A stretch of 64,000 nucleotides of DNA. Origin: Gilliamella bombicola. Its GTDB lineage: Bacteria > Pseudomonadota > Gammaproteobacteria > Enterobacterales > Orbaceae. This document shows positions 18,847-31,549 of this stretch, piece by piece. The DNA is taken from NCBI RefSeq assembly GCF_900094945.1, contig NZ_FMAQ01000005.1, positions 58,402-122,401 on the forward strand, given 5' to 3'. The notes under the pieces were generated by a model that had not been told where the DNA came from, did not search any database, and saw only the letters and a list, made by a program, of their open reading frames with translations. Both the position numbers and the translations under genes were made by a program. The first letter of the stretch is position 1. The number at the start of each line of letters is the position of its first letter.

Positions 18847-20124
18847 ATGAAACCAGAAACAGCTGTTCTTCACGCAGGCTATAATCCTGAACCAACAACG
18901 CACTCAGTCGCTGTACCAATTTATCAAACAACTTCTTATGCCTTTGATGATACTCAGCATGGCGCCGATCTCTTCGATTTAAAAGTAGCCGGTAATATTT
19001 ATACACGAATTACTAATCCAACTAATGCCGTACTTGAAACTCGTGTCGCTACACTTGAAGGAGGTATTGGCGCATTGTCAGTAGCATCAGGCATGGCAGC
19101 CATCACTTATGCTATTCAAGCCATTACTTTTAGCGGTGAAAATATTGTTTCGGTATCAAAACTATATGGCGGTACTTATAATTTACTTGCTCACACTTTA
19201 CCCAATTTTGGTATTACAACAAAATTTGCTCCACATGATGATCTTGAGGCAATTGAAAAACAAATTGATGAAAAAACTAAAGCAATATATTGTGAAAGCA
19301 TTGGTAATCCTGCTGGCAATATTGTTGATTTAACTGCACTAGCAACCATTGCACATCGTCATGGCATCCCTTTAATTGTTGATAATACTGTTGCAAGCCC
19401 TGCTCTTTGCCGTCCATTTGAATTTGGTGCTGATATTATAGTTCATTCTTTAACTAAATACATTGGTGGACATGGTAATAGTTTAGGTGGGATGATTGTT
19501 GACTCAGGTAAATTTCCATGGAAAAAGTATGCTGACAAATATCCAATGTTAAATCAACCTGATCCATCTTATCATGGCGTTTCATATACTGAAACATTTG
19601 GCGATGCCGCCTACATTGCTCGATGTCGTGTCATTCCATTACGAAACATGGGAGCAGCATTATCACCATTCAATACTTTTTTATTGTTACAAGGTCTCGA
19701 AACGTTATCTTTACGAATAGAACGACACTGCCAAAATACGCTTAAAGTTGCCAAATACCTGGAGTCTCATCCACAAGTTAGCTGGGTGAATTACGCAGGT
19801 CTTGATAGTCATCCAGAACATCACTTAGCAGTAAAACAGATGGATAATGGTTTGCCTGCAGGAATTTTATCATTTGGTATAAAGGGTGGTAAGCAAGCAG
19901 GAGCTAAATTTATTGACGCTTTAAAGTTGATTATTCGCCTGGTGAATATTGGAGACACACGATCATTAGCTTGTCATCCAGCATCAACAACACACCGTCA
20001 ACTTAATGATGAAGAACTGCAAAAAGCAGGAGTCAGCCAAGAAATGATTCGTTTATCAATCGGCATTGAACATATTGACGATATTATCGCAGACCTAGAA
20101 CAAGCCCTTAAAGCAACGCAATAA
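18847..20124 (+). CDS. metY: O-acetylhomoserine sulfhydrylase (PLP enzyme)
   Basis: A 425-residue Cys/Met-metabolism PLP enzyme. The cofactor lysine is K204 in [11 protein letters not shown], with VDNTVASP upstream. Length and the FPWKKY / [11 protein letters not shown] segments fit O-acetylhomoserine aminocarboxypropyltransferase (MetY/Met17), which makes homocysteine from O-acetylhomoserine and sulfide, and not cystathionine synthase MetB. It gives a direct sulfhydrylation route to methionine. The ribosome site AAGAGG lies 7 bases before the ATG and sits in the 3' arm of a short AT-loop hairpin (AGAGCC/GGCTCT). A perfect 13-bp stem terminator follows the gene. Confidence 0.93.
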   Translation: MKPETAVLHAGYNPEPTTHSVAVPIYQTTSYAFDDTQHGADLFDLKVAGNIYTRITNPTNAVLETRVATLEGGIGALSVASGMAAITYAIQAITFSGENIVSVSKLYGGTYNLLAHTLPNFGITTKFAPHDDLEAIEKQIDEKTKAIYCESIGNPAGNIVDLTALATIAHRHGIPLIVDNTVASPALCRPFEFGADIIVHSLTKYIGGHGNSLGGMIVDSGKFPWKKYADKYPMLNQPDPSYHGVSYTETFGDAAYIARCRVIPLRNMGAALSPFNTFLLLQGLETLSLRIERHCQNTLKVAKYLESHPQVSWVNYAGLDSHPEHHLAVKQMDNGLPAGILSFGIKGGKQAGAKFIDALKLIIRLVNIGDTRSLACHPASTTHRQLNDEELQKAGVSQEMIRLSIGIEHIDDIIADLEQALKATQ

Positions 20125-20136
20125 TATAATTAACAG

Positions 20137-20170
20137 AAATAGCAAGATAGATTTAAATATCTTGCTATTT
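20137..20170. terminator. Bidirectional terminator between metY and adk
   Basis: A perfect 13-bp inverted repeat (AAATAGCAAGATA and its complement) with an 8-base loop lies in the 60-bp gap between two convergent genes. The A-rich 5' and T-rich 3' flanks allow termination in both directions. Confidence 0.85.
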
Positions 20171-20184
20171 CAATTGATAACCAA

Positions 20185-21119
<935 letters not shown>

Positions 21120-21122
21120 AAA

Positions 21123-22592
21123 CTATTTTCGCCCTCTAACATGTTTCATCAATCGGCGTCGTTTACGTTGCTGTGATGCGGTTAAACTATTTTTCCGTCC
21201 TTCAAATGGGTTAGCCCCTTCTTTAAACTGAATTCGAATTGGTGAGCCCATAATTTTTAGCGAGCGTCTAAAATAGTTCATCAAATAACGCTTATAGGAA
21301 TCAGGCAAGTCTTCAACTTGATTACCATGAATAACGACAATGGGTGGATTATACCCCCCAGCATGCGCATATTTTAATTTAACACGACGCCCTCGCACCA
21401 AAGGAGGCTGATGATCATCTTGTGCCATTTGCATAATCTTAGTCAATAAGGCGGTGTTGACACGGCGCGTTGCACAATCATACGCTTCTTGAATGGAGTC
21501 AAATAAGTTACCAACACCACTACCATGCAAGGCAGAAATAAAATGTACACGAGCAAAATCAATAAAGTCTAGCCTATCATCTAGTGTCGTTTTAACTTGT
21601 TCTTTGATATCTTGTGACAAGCCATCCCATTTATTAACAGCTATCACAAGTGAGCGCCCACTATTAATAATAAACCCTAGTAATGATAGGTCTTGATCGG
21701 ATATACCTTCACGGGCATCTATAACTAAAATGACAACATTAGCATCTTCAATGGCTTGTAACGTTTTAATGACAGAAAACTTTTCAACAGTTTCGGTGAC
21801 TTTTCCACGCTTACGAACGCCAGCGGTATCAATCAAGATATACTCACGTTCATCGCGTGTCATGGGGATATAGATACTGTCACGCGTTGTGCCTGGCATA
21901 TCATATACAACTACGCGCTCTTCCCCTAAAATTCGATTAGTTAGTGTGGACTTACCCACATTTGGACGTCCCACTATAGCAACTTTTATAGGTTGGTTAA
22001 TTAATGATTCTGTATCATCAAGATCAGAATCATCATAACATTCAGATAAGTCGTTAGATTGTTCATCGTCGTCAAAATCGCTATTTTGTTCATCATCAAA
22101 CTGAAAAATAGGATCTAATACCGTTTCAATTAACGAGCTTACACCTCGACCATGGCTAGCTGCAATAGGATGAATTTCACCCAATCCTAAGCCATAAAAA
22201 TCAGAAATCGCAGTATCGGCATCAATACCATCAATTTTATTAGCCACTAAAAAAGTGGCTTTTTGACGAGAACGTAAGTGTTTAGCAATAGCATGATCGG
22301 CAGGCATCGCACCCGCTCTAGCATCAACCAAAAAAAGAACAATATCGGCTTCTTCTATTGCTTGCAGGGATTGTTCAGCCATAAAGCTCTCAACCCCATC
22401 TTCAGAGCCATCAATACCACCAGTATCAATCAAGATATATTCATGGCCCTTAATTTCTGCTCTTCCATACTTACGATCACGAGTTAATCCAGGAAAGTCA
22501 GCCACTAAGGCATCTCGGGTTCGCGTTAACCGATTAAATAAAGTCGACTTTCCAACATTTGGACGACCAACAAGTGCTACAACAGGTACCAT
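21123..22592 (-). CDS. der: Ribosome-assembly GTPase Der (EngA)
   Basis: A 489-residue protein with two tandem GTPase domains, each with P-loop GRPNVGKST (8-16 and near 207), DTGG or DTAG (G3), and NKID or NKWD (G4), followed by a KH-like C-terminal domain. The linker (about 165-200) is unusually rich in Asp/Glu/Ser, as in other gammaproteobacterial Der. It acts in 50S ribosome maturation and is essential in E. coli. The order bamB-der-yfgJ is as in E. coli. Confidence 0.98.
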   Translation of the reverse strand: MVPVVALVGRPNVGKSTLFNRLTRTRDALVADFPGLTRDRKYGRAEIKGHEYILIDTGGIDGSEDGVESFMAEQSLQAIEEADIVLFLVDARAGAMPADHAIAKHLRSRQKATFLVANKIDGIDADTAISDFYGLGLGEIHPIAASHGRGVSSLIETVLDPIFQFDDEQNSDFDDDEQSNDLSECYDDSDLDDTESLINQPIKVAIVGRPNVGKSTLTNRILGEERVVVYDMPGTTRDSIYIPMTRDEREYILIDTAGVRKRGKVTETVEKFSVIKTLQAIEDANVVILVIDAREGISDQDLSLLGFIINSGRSLVIAVNKWDGLSQDIKEQVKTTLDDRLDFIDFARVHFISALHGSGVGNLFDSIQEAYDCATRRVNTALLTKIMQMAQDDHQPPLVRGRRVKLKYAHAGGYNPPIVVIHGNQVEDLPDSYKRYLMNYFRRSLKIMGSPIRIQFKEGANPFEGRKNSLTASQQRKRRRLMKHVRGRK

Positions 22593-22624
22593 GTTTATTC
22601 TCTAAATTACTTTAATTTTGTGTA

Positions 22625-23797
22625 TTAATTTTTTGTAAAAGCATAAATATCACCATTTTTAGCTTGAACAATGACTTTATTGTCTACTACTAATGGTTTA
22701 GATATTAATCCGCTACTACTTACTTGTGTTTTTGCGGCAAGTTCACCATTTTCAGCATTTAGCCAATATAGGTAACCTTCAAAATCACCAAACACAACAT
22801 AATTTTGGTAGATCACTGGATCAGTTAACTGACGATGAGCAAAGTTTGATTGAGTCCAAAGTTCACTACCACCATTCTTAGCAATAGCTTGAACGTTGTC
22901 GTTTTGGTCAATAATAAATAATCGATTAGTATCAACAGCAAAGCTATGAATAGAGCCAAGTTCTTTGCGCCAAACTGGTTGACCGTCACTTAAGTTAAGC
23001 GCAACGACGCTACCATTATAACCAACGGAATAAACTAAATTACCTTCAACTACAGGTGTAGAATCCACATCATTTAATTTTGCAATTTCAGTAGAGCCCG
23101 ATGGTTGTGAAATACGCTGTTGCCAAATTAATTGCCCATCATTAATGTAGTAAGCATTTACTCGACCATTATCATCCCCAACAATAGCTGCACCATGAGC
23201 AATCGTCGGTGTAGAGTTACCTCTTAGAGACAATGCAGGAACTTCAAAGGATACATCCCACAAATTGTCGCCTGTATCACGATTAAGACCTTGAAGAATA
23301 CCGCTTGCCGTATGGATGATTAATTTATCTTCGGATGGTACAGGTCGAGCAAGCACCTCGCCTTTTACTGTTTTTTCCCATACTGTTTTACCGTCTTGGC
23401 GATCTAACGCATACACAACAGCACGCTCACTGCCCACATAGACATATTTATCATCAGCACTTACACCACCAGAAAATAGTGCTGTTTTACTGCTAAAAAG
23501 TGTACTCTGTGATAGGTTTACATCCCACAATGTGCTACCGCTCGATAAATCAATGGCTTTAACTTGCCCACTACGACTTGCTGCATAAATCGCATTATCA
23601 TAATTAATCGGACCTAATAATGAATAAATATGAGTATTGCCCGTCGTGCTATTTCGCCACACTTGTTGAATAGGAAATTGGTTGTTTACCGTTGGGGACG
23701 GGGAAACTTGAACTATTTCTTCTTCCCCACCGAATAAAGAACACCCAGCAAGTGAAAACATAAAAACACCAGTAAAAAGATATTTTGATAACTTCAT
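22625..23797 (-). CDS. bamB: Outer-membrane assembly lipoprotein BamB
   Basis: A 390-residue lipoprotein with lipobox LAGC (Cys19) and a PQQ-type beta-propeller (repeated G..W blades such as DGKTVWEK, DGQLIWQQ, DGQPVWRK). BamB supports the BAM complex that inserts outer-membrane proteins from the periplasmic side. The length matches E. coli BamB (392). It lies 32 bp upstream of der. Confidence 0.97.
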   Translation of the reverse strand: MKLSKYLFTGVFMFSLAGCSLFGGEEEIVQVSPSPTVNNQFPIQQVWRNSTTGNTHIYSLLGPINYDNAIYAASRSGQVKAIDLSSGSTLWDVNLSQSTLFSSKTALFSGGVSADDKYVYVGSERAVVYALDRQDGKTVWEKTVKGEVLARPVPSEDKLIIHTASGILQGLNRDTGDNLWDVSFEVPALSLRGNSTPTIAHGAAIVGDDNGRVNAYYINDGQLIWQQRISQPSGSTEIAKLNDVDSTPVVEGNLVYSVGYNGSVVALNLSDGQPVWRKELGSIHSFAVDTNRLFIIDQNDNVQAIAKNGGSELWTQSNFAHRQLTDPVIYQNYVVFGDFEGYLYWLNAENGELAAKTQVSSSGLISKPLVVDNKVIVQAKNGDIYAFTKN

Positions 23798-23823
23798 TGT
23801 ATAGACCCTTATAGCAGGATAAA

Positions 23824-24585
23824 TTAATTGTTACTTCCTTCTGTTTCAGCTTGTTTTGCTTTCGCCTCTTGCTCGGCTTTTTGTTTCGCTGCCTGAGCTT
23901 CTTGTTCTGCCTTTTCTTTGGCTGCTTGTTGGGCTTCTTGTTCAGCTTGTTGTTTTGCTTTTAAATATTCAGCTTGATTCAGCTTCATTTTAATGCTTTC
24001 TTCTAAATCTGGGGTTGGGGAAGAAGTTAAAGCCACGTTATAAGCATCAACCGCTTCAACATAACGCGCCATTTTAACTAATACATCACCACGAAGATCA
24101 TTAATTATTGCGCTCCAATTTTCATTAGCAACATGGTTTAGTGTTGTTAAACTTTCTTGATATTGACCTTGTTGATACTGTAAACGTGCGATACGAATAT
24201 TAATAATTGTTTTAATTGGCGCTGAACTGGTTTTCTTTAATGCATCAACCAATAAGACTTCTGCACCAGGGTAATCGTTTAAGACTTCGACATAAAATTT
24301 GGCCGCACGTAAATTAGCAAACACACCGTAAATTGTGTCATTGTCTTTAGCAAAAGAGACGAGTTCATTAACAGAATCTGTTTTAGTATTATCTAATTGA
24401 GCAATTAGTTGTTCATACTTATCTGAATATTCTATCGCCTTTTCAGCTTTATATGACTGCCAATAGCGCCAACCATAAAAGGCTAATAATCCGATCACAA
24501 GAACTGCAACCATCATTTTCCATGTTTTAGCAAAAAAGCCCTTTATCTCTTCAAGTTGTTCTTCACTCGATAACTGATGACTCAC
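23824..24585 (-). CDS. yfgM: YfgM family periplasmic TPR protein (ancillary SecYEG translocon subunit)
   Basis: A 253-residue protein with an N-terminal cytosolic tail, one membrane helix (about 25-43) and a periplasmic TPR-like domain. E. coli YfgM is about 206 residues and works with PpiD at the SecYEG translocon. The extra length is a C-terminal tail (about 207-250) made of Gln/Ala/Glu/Lys units such as KQKAEQEAKAK, which may be a charged single helix. It sits between hisS and bamB as in E. coli. Confidence 0.93.
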   Translation of the reverse strand: MSHQLSSEEQLEEIKGFFAKTWKMMVAVLVIGLLAFYGWRYWQSYKAEKAIEYSDKYEQLIAQLDNTKTDSVNELVSFAKDNDTIYGVFANLRAAKFYVEVLNDYPGAEVLLVDALKKTSSAPIKTIINIRIARLQYQQGQYQESLTTLNHVANENWSAIINDLRGDVLVKMARYVEAVDAYNVALTSSPTPDLEESIKMKLNQAEYLKAKQQAEQEAQQAAKEKAEQEAQAAKQKAEQEAKAKQAETEGSNN

Positions 24586-24603
24586 GTTTTTCTCCTATTT
24601 CTT

Positions 24604-25881
24604 TTACTTTATCGACAAGCAAGTTTGGACAACTTCTTTTTGTGCAACTTCAACTTGTTTGCCTGTTTGTAAATTTTTAATCATAACTGACTGATTAGCT
24701 AGTTCATTTTCACCAATAATGACAGCTATTTTAGCACCTAATTTATCAGCCTTGGTAAATTGTTTCTTAAAATTATTACTACCGTAATTCGTCATGATTC
24801 GCCAGTCAGGTAAACCATCTCGTAACTGCTCTGCAATATTTTGTGCAACTGAAATAGTTTTTTCATCGCCAGATGAAATCATATAAACATCAATTGAATT
24901 ATCACAATTTAGCGATGGATTAACAGCTTGAACCAATAACACTAAACGCTCAACACCCATTGCAAAACCAACTGCGGGGGTCGATTGTCCACCCAGTTGA
25001 TTAACTAGCCCATCATAACGACCACCACCACACACGGTACCCTGCGCACCTAAACTACTGGTTACCCATTCAAAAACCGTACGATTATAGTAATCTAAAC
25101 CACGCACTAATCTTTGATTAATATTATATTTTATCCCAGCATTATCCAATAAACGACATAGCCCTTCAAAGTGCTGTTTAGATTCTTCATCTAAATAATC
25201 AAACAATTTTGGCGCGTGATTGAGTAGCTCTTGGACAACTGGATTTTTTGAATCAAGTACACGCAATGGATTAGTATACATTCTACGTAAACAGTCTTCA
25301 TCCAATTTGTCTTTATGTTGCTCAAGAAAAGCAACTAAAGCATTTCGATAATTAGCTCTTGCCTCTAGTGAACCAATAGAGTTGAGTTCTAAAGAGGTGT
25401 GCTTTTCAATACCTAAAGCTTTCCAAAAGCGTGCCGTTAATAAAATAAGCTCTGCATCAATATTTGGTCCTTCAAGCCCAAAGACTTCAACACCAAATTG
25501 ATGAAATTGACGATAGCGCCCTTTTTGTGGTTTTTCGTAACGAAAAGCAGGCCCTAAATACCAAAGACGCTGTTCTTGATTGTAAAAAAGACCATGTTCA
25601 ATGCCAGCACGAACACAACCGGCAGTGATTTCAGGGCGCAGGGTAATGCTTTCATCATTACGATCGTTGAAAGTATACATCTCTTTTTCAACAATATCGG
25701 TAACTTCACCTACTGCTCTTTTAAATAGCGCAGTATCTTCAACAATGGGCGTTCTAATTTCGTTATAGCCATAACTGTTTAATACGCCTTTAACGATTTT
25801 TTCAATCTGTTGCCAACTTGCACTATCTGTTGGAAGTAAATCGTTCATTCCTCGTATAGATTGGATCTTTTTTTCTGTCAT
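24604..25881 (-). CDS. hisS: Histidyl-tRNA synthetase
   Basis: A 425-residue class II aminoacyl-tRNA synthetase (E. coli 424). Class II motifs include [11 protein letters not shown] and [16 protein letters not shown]. The histidine motifs [14 protein letters not shown] and GGGRYDGL are present, and a C-terminal anticodon domain follows (about 330-425). It charges tRNA-His. It lies between ispG and yfgM, as in E. coli. Confidence 0.98.
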   Translation of the reverse strand: MTEKKIQSIRGMNDLLPTDSASWQQIEKIVKGVLNSYGYNEIRTPIVEDTALFKRAVGEVTDIVEKEMYTFNDRNDESITLRPEITAGCVRAGIEHGLFYNQEQRLWYLGPAFRYEKPQKGRYRQFHQFGVEVFGLEGPNIDAELILLTARFWKALGIEKHTSLELNSIGSLEARANYRNALVAFLEQHKDKLDEDCLRRMYTNPLRVLDSKNPVVQELLNHAPKLFDYLDEESKQHFEGLCRLLDNAGIKYNINQRLVRGLDYYNRTVFEWVTSSLGAQGTVCGGGRYDGLVNQLGGQSTPAVGFAMGVERLVLLVQAVNPSLNCDNSIDVYMISSGDEKTISVAQNIAEQLRDGLPDWRIMTNYGSNNFKKQFTKADKLGAKIAVIIGENELANQSVMIKNLQTGKQVEVAQKEVVQTCLSIK

Positions 25882-25905
25882 TTATTTATTCGCTATCTAA
25901 TAAGA

Positions 25906-27015
25906 TTATAATTCAGTTGCTGTAATTCTGTTTTTTAATATTAATGCTTTAGCACGAATTTTAGCTTCTAACTCATCAATCATTTGTTCATTATCAATAC
26001 GGCCAATACGTACACCATCTTCATAAAAACCACTTTTGTTATGACCGCCAGCAACCCCCATCGTTGAAGCTAACGCCTCGCCCGGACCGTTAACCACACA
26101 ACCAATAATTGACACATCCATTGGTGTAATAATATCTTCTAATCGTTGTTCTAATATATTGACGGTATTAATCACATCAAACTCTTGACGGGAACAGGTT
26201 GGACACGCAATAAAATTAATACCACGAGACCGTATACGCAACGATTTTAAAATATCAAATCCAACTTTTACTTCTTCAGTAGGATCAGCCGCTAAAGATA
26301 CTCGGAGTGTATCGCCAATTCCTTCTGATAGCAATAATCCCAATCCAATAGCCGATTTAATTGCACCACTCCGCACGCCACCAGCCTCAGTTATACCTAA
26401 ATGTAATGGCTGCTTAATTTGCTTAGCTAACAAACGATAAGCATCAACTGCAGTAAACACATCAGATGCTTTTACACTGACCTTGAATTGATCAAAATTA
26501 AGTCTATCAAGTATATCGACATGACGCATTGCTGACTCGACAATCGCTTTGGGAGTTGGCTCGCCATATTTCTCTTGGATATCTTTTTCAAGTGAACCTG
26601 AATTAACCCCAATACGTATTGGAATATTTTTATCTTTTGCACAATCGACAACCGCACGGATCCTTGATTCATTGCCTATATTACCGGGATTAATTCTTAA
26701 ACAATCAACACCATATTCTGCCACTTTTAAAGCAATACGATAATCAAAATGAATATCAGCAATCAGCGGCACTTTAGCTTGTTGTTTAATCAATTTAAAC
26801 GCTTCAGCTGCATCCATTGTTGGAATAGAAACGCGCACAATATCCACCCCAACACGTTCAAGCGCTTGAATTTGAGCTACCGTTTTTTCGACATCCGTAG
26901 TACGAGTATTTGTCATCGATTGAACAGCAATAGGCGCCCCCCCACCGATGGGCACTTTGCCGACGTAAATTCGAGTAGATTCTCGTCTAATAATAGGTGA
27001 ATCTTGATGGCTCAT
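25906..27015 (-). CDS. ispG: (E)-4-hydroxy-3-methylbut-2-enyl-diphosphate synthase (IspG)
   Basis: A 369-residue 4Fe-4S enzyme of the MEP isoprenoid pathway (E. coli 372). Its cluster ligands are CPTC near 270 and CVVNGPGE near 305. The N-terminal TIM-barrel part carries [11 protein letters not shown] and VRVSIP. The order rodZ-ispG-hisS is as in E. coli. As an iron-sulfur enzyme it depends on iron supply. Confidence 0.98.
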   Translation of the reverse strand: MSHQDSPIIRRESTRIYVGKVPIGGGAPIAVQSMTNTRTTDVEKTVAQIQALERVGVDIVRVSIPTMDAAEAFKLIKQQAKVPLIADIHFDYRIALKVAEYGVDCLRINPGNIGNESRIRAVVDCAKDKNIPIRIGVNSGSLEKDIQEKYGEPTPKAIVESAMRHVDILDRLNFDQFKVSVKASDVFTAVDAYRLLAKQIKQPLHLGITEAGGVRSGAIKSAIGLGLLLSEGIGDTLRVSLAADPTEEVKVGFDILKSLRIRSRGINFIACPTCSRQEFDVINTVNILEQRLEDIITPMDVSIIGCVVNGPGEALASTMGVAGGHNKSGFYEDGVRIGRIDNEQMIDELEAKIRAKALILKNRITATEL

Positions 27016-27101
27016 AACATGCCTAATTATATAACAAAATAACTAGCTGGCAATCTTAACAAGATTTAAGGCAAATGTCTGTATGAGAATAAGAAAATTT
27101 G

Positions 27102-27542
27102 CTAACTATTAACATGATTGGAAGGAGATGGCGAAATATAATGACTTACTTCGACAAAATGGCTTTTATTGTCTTTATTAATATAATATAAAGTTACACC
27201 AAGTGCACCAAGAAGAATAAATATACCGATAAAGATAAGAGGAGTCTTTCTTGTTTTTTTCGTTATAAATGCTTGCGTTTGAATTTTTTTTTGTTGGGAC
27301 TTAGATTGTTTTGTTAATTGATCAAGATAAGGCTGATATTGGTCTACTGATAAGCCAACAACTTCTGCATAAGAACGAATATAACCTTTGACAAACACAA
27401 GAGGGGCATGAGGCAATTGGTCTTTTTCGATATAATCAATCACCGTTTTTCGCACATGAATTTTATTGGCAATATCATCTTGAGTTAATCCCATTTGTTC
27501 TCGTAAATCCGCAAGCATTACTCCTAATGAAATATCGTCCAT
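27102..27542 (-). CDS. rodZ: Short RodZ-like HTH membrane protein
   Basis: A 146-residue protein in the rodZ position upstream of ispG. It keeps the cytosolic Xre-type HTH (about 8-70: LREQMGLTQDDIANKIHVRKT, then VKGYIRSYAE), a basic juxtamembrane stretch (KKTRK) and one membrane helix (about 112-132). It then stops after about 14 periplasmic residues. E. coli RodZ is 337 residues with a long linker and a periplasmic beta domain. The HTH part is what binds MreB, so the cell-shape role may persist. The end is a clean stop with no visible frame-shifted continuation. Confidence 0.85.
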   Translation of the reverse strand: MDDISLGVMLADLREQMGLTQDDIANKIHVRKTVIDYIEKDQLPHAPLVFVKGYIRSYAEVVGLSVDQYQPYLDQLTKQSKSQQKKIQTQAFITKKTRKTPLIFIGIFILLGALGVTLYYINKDNKSHFVEVSHYISPSPSNHVNS

Positions 27543-27612
27543 TATCCCCTCATAAATTCAATGCTAATCGTTTGTCAATTTTATCTTTACATATTCTTAC
27601 ACATTTTAATAA

Positions 27613-28479
27613 TTAATCAATTTTTTTCGCATTAAACCATTGAGTAGGCTTTTCTATTTCATTCTGAGCAGCAACTAATTGTAATTCATATTCATCTTGT
27701 TTTAAGGTTTCAAGCATAACCGCATACACCGCCGAAGTAGTATGCTCTAAGGCTTCAACCAATGATTTTCCAAGTAAAATATTAGCTAAAAATAATCCAC
27801 TTGTCATATCACCAACACCAACCGGCTGCCTTACACCAAAATCAACAAGTGGGCGATCAATATGCCATGCTTCATCTTGAGTCACAAGCAACATTTCAAA
27901 CCGATCAATTTGATATCCAGCTCGGCTTAAATGTTTAACTAAAATCGCTTTAGGCCCTTTTTTACATAATTCTCGACAAGCTAGAATAGCTTCTTCAACA
28001 TTATTGACACGTTGTTTACCATTTAGCTCTTCAAGCTCCAAAATATTTGGTGCCATCATATCTGCCATAGGCAGCGCTGTATTGCATAAAAACTCTGATA
28101 CACCTGGGGCAACAAAGCAACCTTTTTCAGGATGCCCCATTACAGGATCGCAAAAATAAATAGCATTTGGATTAACCGCTTTTACTTTTTTAACAATCTC
28201 AATAATAGCATTGCCTTGCTCAGGTGATCCCATATAGCCACTTAATACCGCATCACAACGTTTTAGTTCATCAATTTCATGAATTCCATCAGCAATCTCA
28301 GTTAAATGAGATGCAGACATTACCGTTCCAGTCCATTGGCGATATTGAGTATGATTAGAAAATTGTACAGTATTTAAAGGCCAAACATTTACACCTAATC
28401 GACGCATAGGAAATTCCGCTGCGCTATTTCCAGCATGACCAAAGACTACATGTGACTGGATCGATAAAATATTTTTCAT
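27613..28479 (-). CDS. pdxY: Pyridoxal kinase PdxY
   Basis: A 288-residue ribokinase-fold kinase (E. coli PdxY 287). It has the N-terminal [15 protein letters not shown], the middle [16 protein letters not shown], and the C-terminal anion-hole segment [10 protein letters not shown] with the catalytic Asp. It phosphorylates pyridoxal in the vitamin B6 salvage pathway. It lies 4 bp after tyrS and is co-transcribed with it, as in E. coli. Confidence 0.96.
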   Translation of the reverse strand: MKNILSIQSHVVFGHAGNSAAEFPMRRLGVNVWPLNTVQFSNHTQYRQWTGTVMSASHLTEIADGIHEIDELKRCDAVLSGYMGSPEQGNAIIEIVKKVKAVNPNAIYFCDPVMGHPEKGCFVAPGVSEFLCNTALPMADMMAPNILELEELNGKQRVNNVEEAILACRELCKKGPKAILVKHLSRAGYQIDRFEMLLVTQDEAWHIDRPLVDFGVRQPVGVGDMTSGLFLANILLGKSLVEALEHTTSAVYAVMLETLKQDEYELQLVAAQNEIEKPTQWFNAKKID

Positions 28480-28483
28480 AAAA

Positions 28484-29755
28484 TTAATTCCAAATTAGCA
28501 AACAGTAATATTTTTTACCGCGACGAAGTAAAGTATAACGATTAAAAAGTTTATCGCTATCAGCAAAACGGTAATCTGTTGTTGTATTTCTTTCACCATT
28601 AACTGAAATGGCATTGGATTCAATCATCGTTCTTGCTTGCCCCCTTGACGGAGCAAACTGCGCATTAACGATTGCTTGTTGTAAATCAACATCACTTTCA
28701 ACAACTAACGTCGGCATACCATCTTGAGCTAACTGCTCAAAATCAGCTTCAGATAAATCCGTTAACTTACCAGAAAATAGGCTTTCTGTAATACGTTTTG
28801 CTGCAATGAGTCCATTCTCACCATGAACTAAACGAGTAACTTGTTCCGCAAGTACATATTGAGCCCTTGGTGCAACACCACTATTTTTATCTTCTTCTTC
28901 CAAAGCGTCAATTTCATTTAACGGCATAAATGTAAAGAATTTTAAGAATCGATAAACATCCGCATCTGCCGTATTAATCCAGAATTGATAAAATTTATAC
29001 GGACTGGTCTTTTTAGGATCCAGCCATACTGCACCACTTTCAGTTTTACCAAATTTAGTCCCATCTGATTTAGTAATTAACGGCACAGTCAAGCCATAAA
29101 CCTGTTTTTGATGTAAGCGACGAGTTAAATCAATACCGGCAGTAATGTTACCCCACTGATCAGAACCACCAATTTGTAAAACAACATCATGCGATTGATT
29201 CAAACAAGCAAAATCATAAGATTGTAATAAGCTATAAGAAAATTCAGTAAATGAGATACCCACTTCATCACGATCAATACGTTGCTTAACTGATTCTTTA
29301 TTGATCATCGCATTAACCGAAAAATATTTACCAATATCACGTAAAAATGTCAGCACATTCATGCCACTAAACCAATCGTAGTTATTAGCCACAATTGCCG
29401 AATTTTCACCACAATTAAAATCTAAAAATGGGGAAACTTGTTGTTTGATTTTTTCGCTCCACTCAACAACTGTCTCTTCAGTATTAAGTTTTCGCTCAAC
29501 GGCTTTAAAACTTGGATCACCAATTAATCCGGTTGCGCCACCGACTAAAGCTACAGGTTTATGTCCAGCTAATTGAAAGCGCTTTAAACAAAGCAATGGT
29601 ACCAAATGCCCAAGATGCAAGCTATCGGCTGTTGGATCAAAACCACAATAAAGCGCAATAGGATTTTGTTCAATTTGTTCTATTAGTGCTTTTTCATCAG
29701 TAAGCTGCGCAATCAGTCCACGCTCTTGCAGTTGTTTGATCACATTTTTTGTCAT
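28484..29755 (-). CDS. tyrS: Tyrosyl-tRNA synthetase
   Basis: A 423-residue class I synthetase (E. coli 424). It shows the HIGH-type motif HLGHLV (about 47-52), [11 protein letters not shown], the KMSKS-type motif KFGKT near 235 and a C-terminal S4 RNA-binding domain ([19 protein letters not shown]). It charges tRNA-Tyr. tyrS-pdxY form an operon. Confidence 0.98.
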   Translation of the reverse strand: MTKNVIKQLQERGLIAQLTDEKALIEQIEQNPIALYCGFDPTADSLHLGHLVPLLCLKRFQLAGHKPVALVGGATGLIGDPSFKAVERKLNTEETVVEWSEKIKQQVSPFLDFNCGENSAIVANNYDWFSGMNVLTFLRDIGKYFSVNAMINKESVKQRIDRDEVGISFTEFSYSLLQSYDFACLNQSHDVVLQIGGSDQWGNITAGIDLTRRLHQKQVYGLTVPLITKSDGTKFGKTESGAVWLDPKKTSPYKFYQFWINTADADVYRFLKFFTFMPLNEIDALEEEDKNSGVAPRAQYVLAEQVTRLVHGENGLIAAKRITESLFSGKLTDLSEADFEQLAQDGMPTLVVESDVDLQQAIVNAQFAPSRGQARTMIESNAISVNGERNTTTDYRFADSDKLFNRYTLLRRGKKYYCLLIWN

Positions 29756-29805
29756 ATATTTTACCTATTAAATTTTATTACGTTTATATTCTACTTTAAT
29801 GAAAT

Positions 29806-31293
29806 TTATACTGTTTTATTATGATAACGTTTATACGCTTGTTTAAAATGATCTTCCACTATTTCATTAGGTTTTTTATCACATAAGCTAAACACGACAA
29901 TCGCAATTGAAGCAAATAAAAACCCGGGAATAAGAGAGTATAAATTAAACCAATTAAAATTAATCCAAAGCAATACGGTTGCCGCACCAATTATCATACC
30001 AGCTAATGCGCCATTACGTGTCATACGTGACCAAAATACGGAAAAAACGATAATTGGACCAAACGCTGCACCAAATCCAGCCCAAGCATGGCTGACTAAA
30101 TCAAGCACACTATTATTTGGATTAGTGGCTAATAAAATCGCAATAACTGAAACTAATAGCACCATTATACGCCCAACCCAAACAAGTTCTTTTTGTTTTG
30201 CTTTTGGTCTAAAAAAGGCTCGGTAAAAATCTTCCGTTATAGCACTAGAACAAACTAATAGCTGGCAACTTAATGTGCTCATTACCGCAGCTAAAATAGC
30301 TGCAAGCAATACACCTGCAATCCAAGGATTAAATAATAACTTTGAAAGCTCAATAAAAATGCGTTCATGTTTGCCGTTATTAATCAAATAAACAAACTCT
30401 GGATGATTAGAGAAAAAAGCAATACCCAAAAAGCCAACCGTAATAGCTCCAGCTAAGCATAAAATCATCCAAGTCATACTAATTCGGCGTGCATTTTTCA
30501 TCACCTCATGGGAATCAGCTGCCATAAATCTGGCTAAAATATGGGGTTGACCAAAATAACCGAGTCCCCAACCTAACAATGAAATAATGGCGATAAAATC
30601 CATGTGAGCAAATAAATTGGTGTAATCAGGATTAAGCGATTCAATATATGCCATTGCATCAGAAAAACCCCCAGCATTCACCATAACCATAATGGGTGTT
30701 AAAATAAGTGCAAACATCATTAAACTTGCTTGAATAGTATCAGTCCAGCTTACAGCTAAAAAACCGCCAATAAAAGTATAAGCAATTGTTGCACCAGCAC
30801 CTGCTAACATTGCCCAACCATAACTCATACCAAATGTGCTTTCGAATAATTTTGCGCCAGCAACCACACCAGAAGCACAATAAATGGTAAAAAAGATAAG
30901 AATAATCACCGCTGAAATAATGCGAAGTAAAGAACTTTTATCATCAAATCGTCGAGCAAAATAATCGGGTAATGTTAAAGAATTATGGTTGATTTCGGTA
31001 AAAACACGTAACCGTCCAGCAATCAGTAACCAATTGAGATACGCACCAATTACCAAACCAATGGCAATCCAACTTTGTGATATACCAAACAAGAAAACAG
31101 CACCAGGAAGCCCCATTAATAACCAACCACTCATGTCTGAAGCACCTGCTGAAAGCGCTGTGACAACACTACCAATACGGCGTCCACCTAGAATATAATC
31201 ACCAAAGTTTTGCGTTGCACGAAACGCAAAAAAACCGATCGCAATCATCCCTAAAATGTACACAGCAAAGGTGACAATCATTGGTAACGACAT
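29806..31293 (-). CDS. putP: Sodium/proline symporter PutP
   Basis: A 495-residue sodium:solute symporter with about 13 membrane helices. The PutP segments are clear: FGDYILGGRRIGSVVTALSAGASDMSGWLLMG is the conserved sodium/proline region of helix 2 (residues about 30-60), with WLLIAGRLR and GYFGQPHI after it. It imports proline with sodium. It is a single gene without putA next to it, divergent from nth. Confidence 0.95.
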   Translation of the reverse strand: MSLPMIVTFAVYILGMIAIGFFAFRATQNFGDYILGGRRIGSVVTALSAGASDMSGWLLMGLPGAVFLFGISQSWIAIGLVIGAYLNWLLIAGRLRVFTEINHNSLTLPDYFARRFDDKSSLLRIISAVIILIFFTIYCASGVVAGAKLFESTFGMSYGWAMLAGAGATIAYTFIGGFLAVSWTDTIQASLMMFALILTPIMVMVNAGGFSDAMAYIESLNPDYTNLFAHMDFIAIISLLGWGLGYFGQPHILARFMAADSHEVMKNARRISMTWMILCLAGAITVGFLGIAFFSNHPEFVYLINNGKHERIFIELSKLLFNPWIAGVLLAAILAAVMSTLSCQLLVCSSAITEDFYRAFFRPKAKQKELVWVGRIMVLLVSVIAILLATNPNNSVLDLVSHAWAGFGAAFGPIIVFSVFWSRMTRNGALAGMIIGAATVLLWINFNWFNLYSLIPGFLFASIAIVVFSLCDKKPNEIVEDHFKQAYKRYHNKTV

Positions 31294-31549
31294 TTTTATA
31301 ACAAACCTTGTATTATGAAATTAAAAATAGTGGGCTAGCTTATCACAAAAAGCGCATGCTAAAAAGCAGACGATTTATGTATTTGAGTGAATAAAAACTA
31401 GATAATATTGTTATTTTATAATATTACAATCTACATATATCGTTGATAGCCAAAACTAAAACATCTATAACAGCTAAATTTAACTTACAGATAAACTGCA
31501 AATACAGTATATAATACCAAACAAACTATTTTGGGATACTAATTATTTT

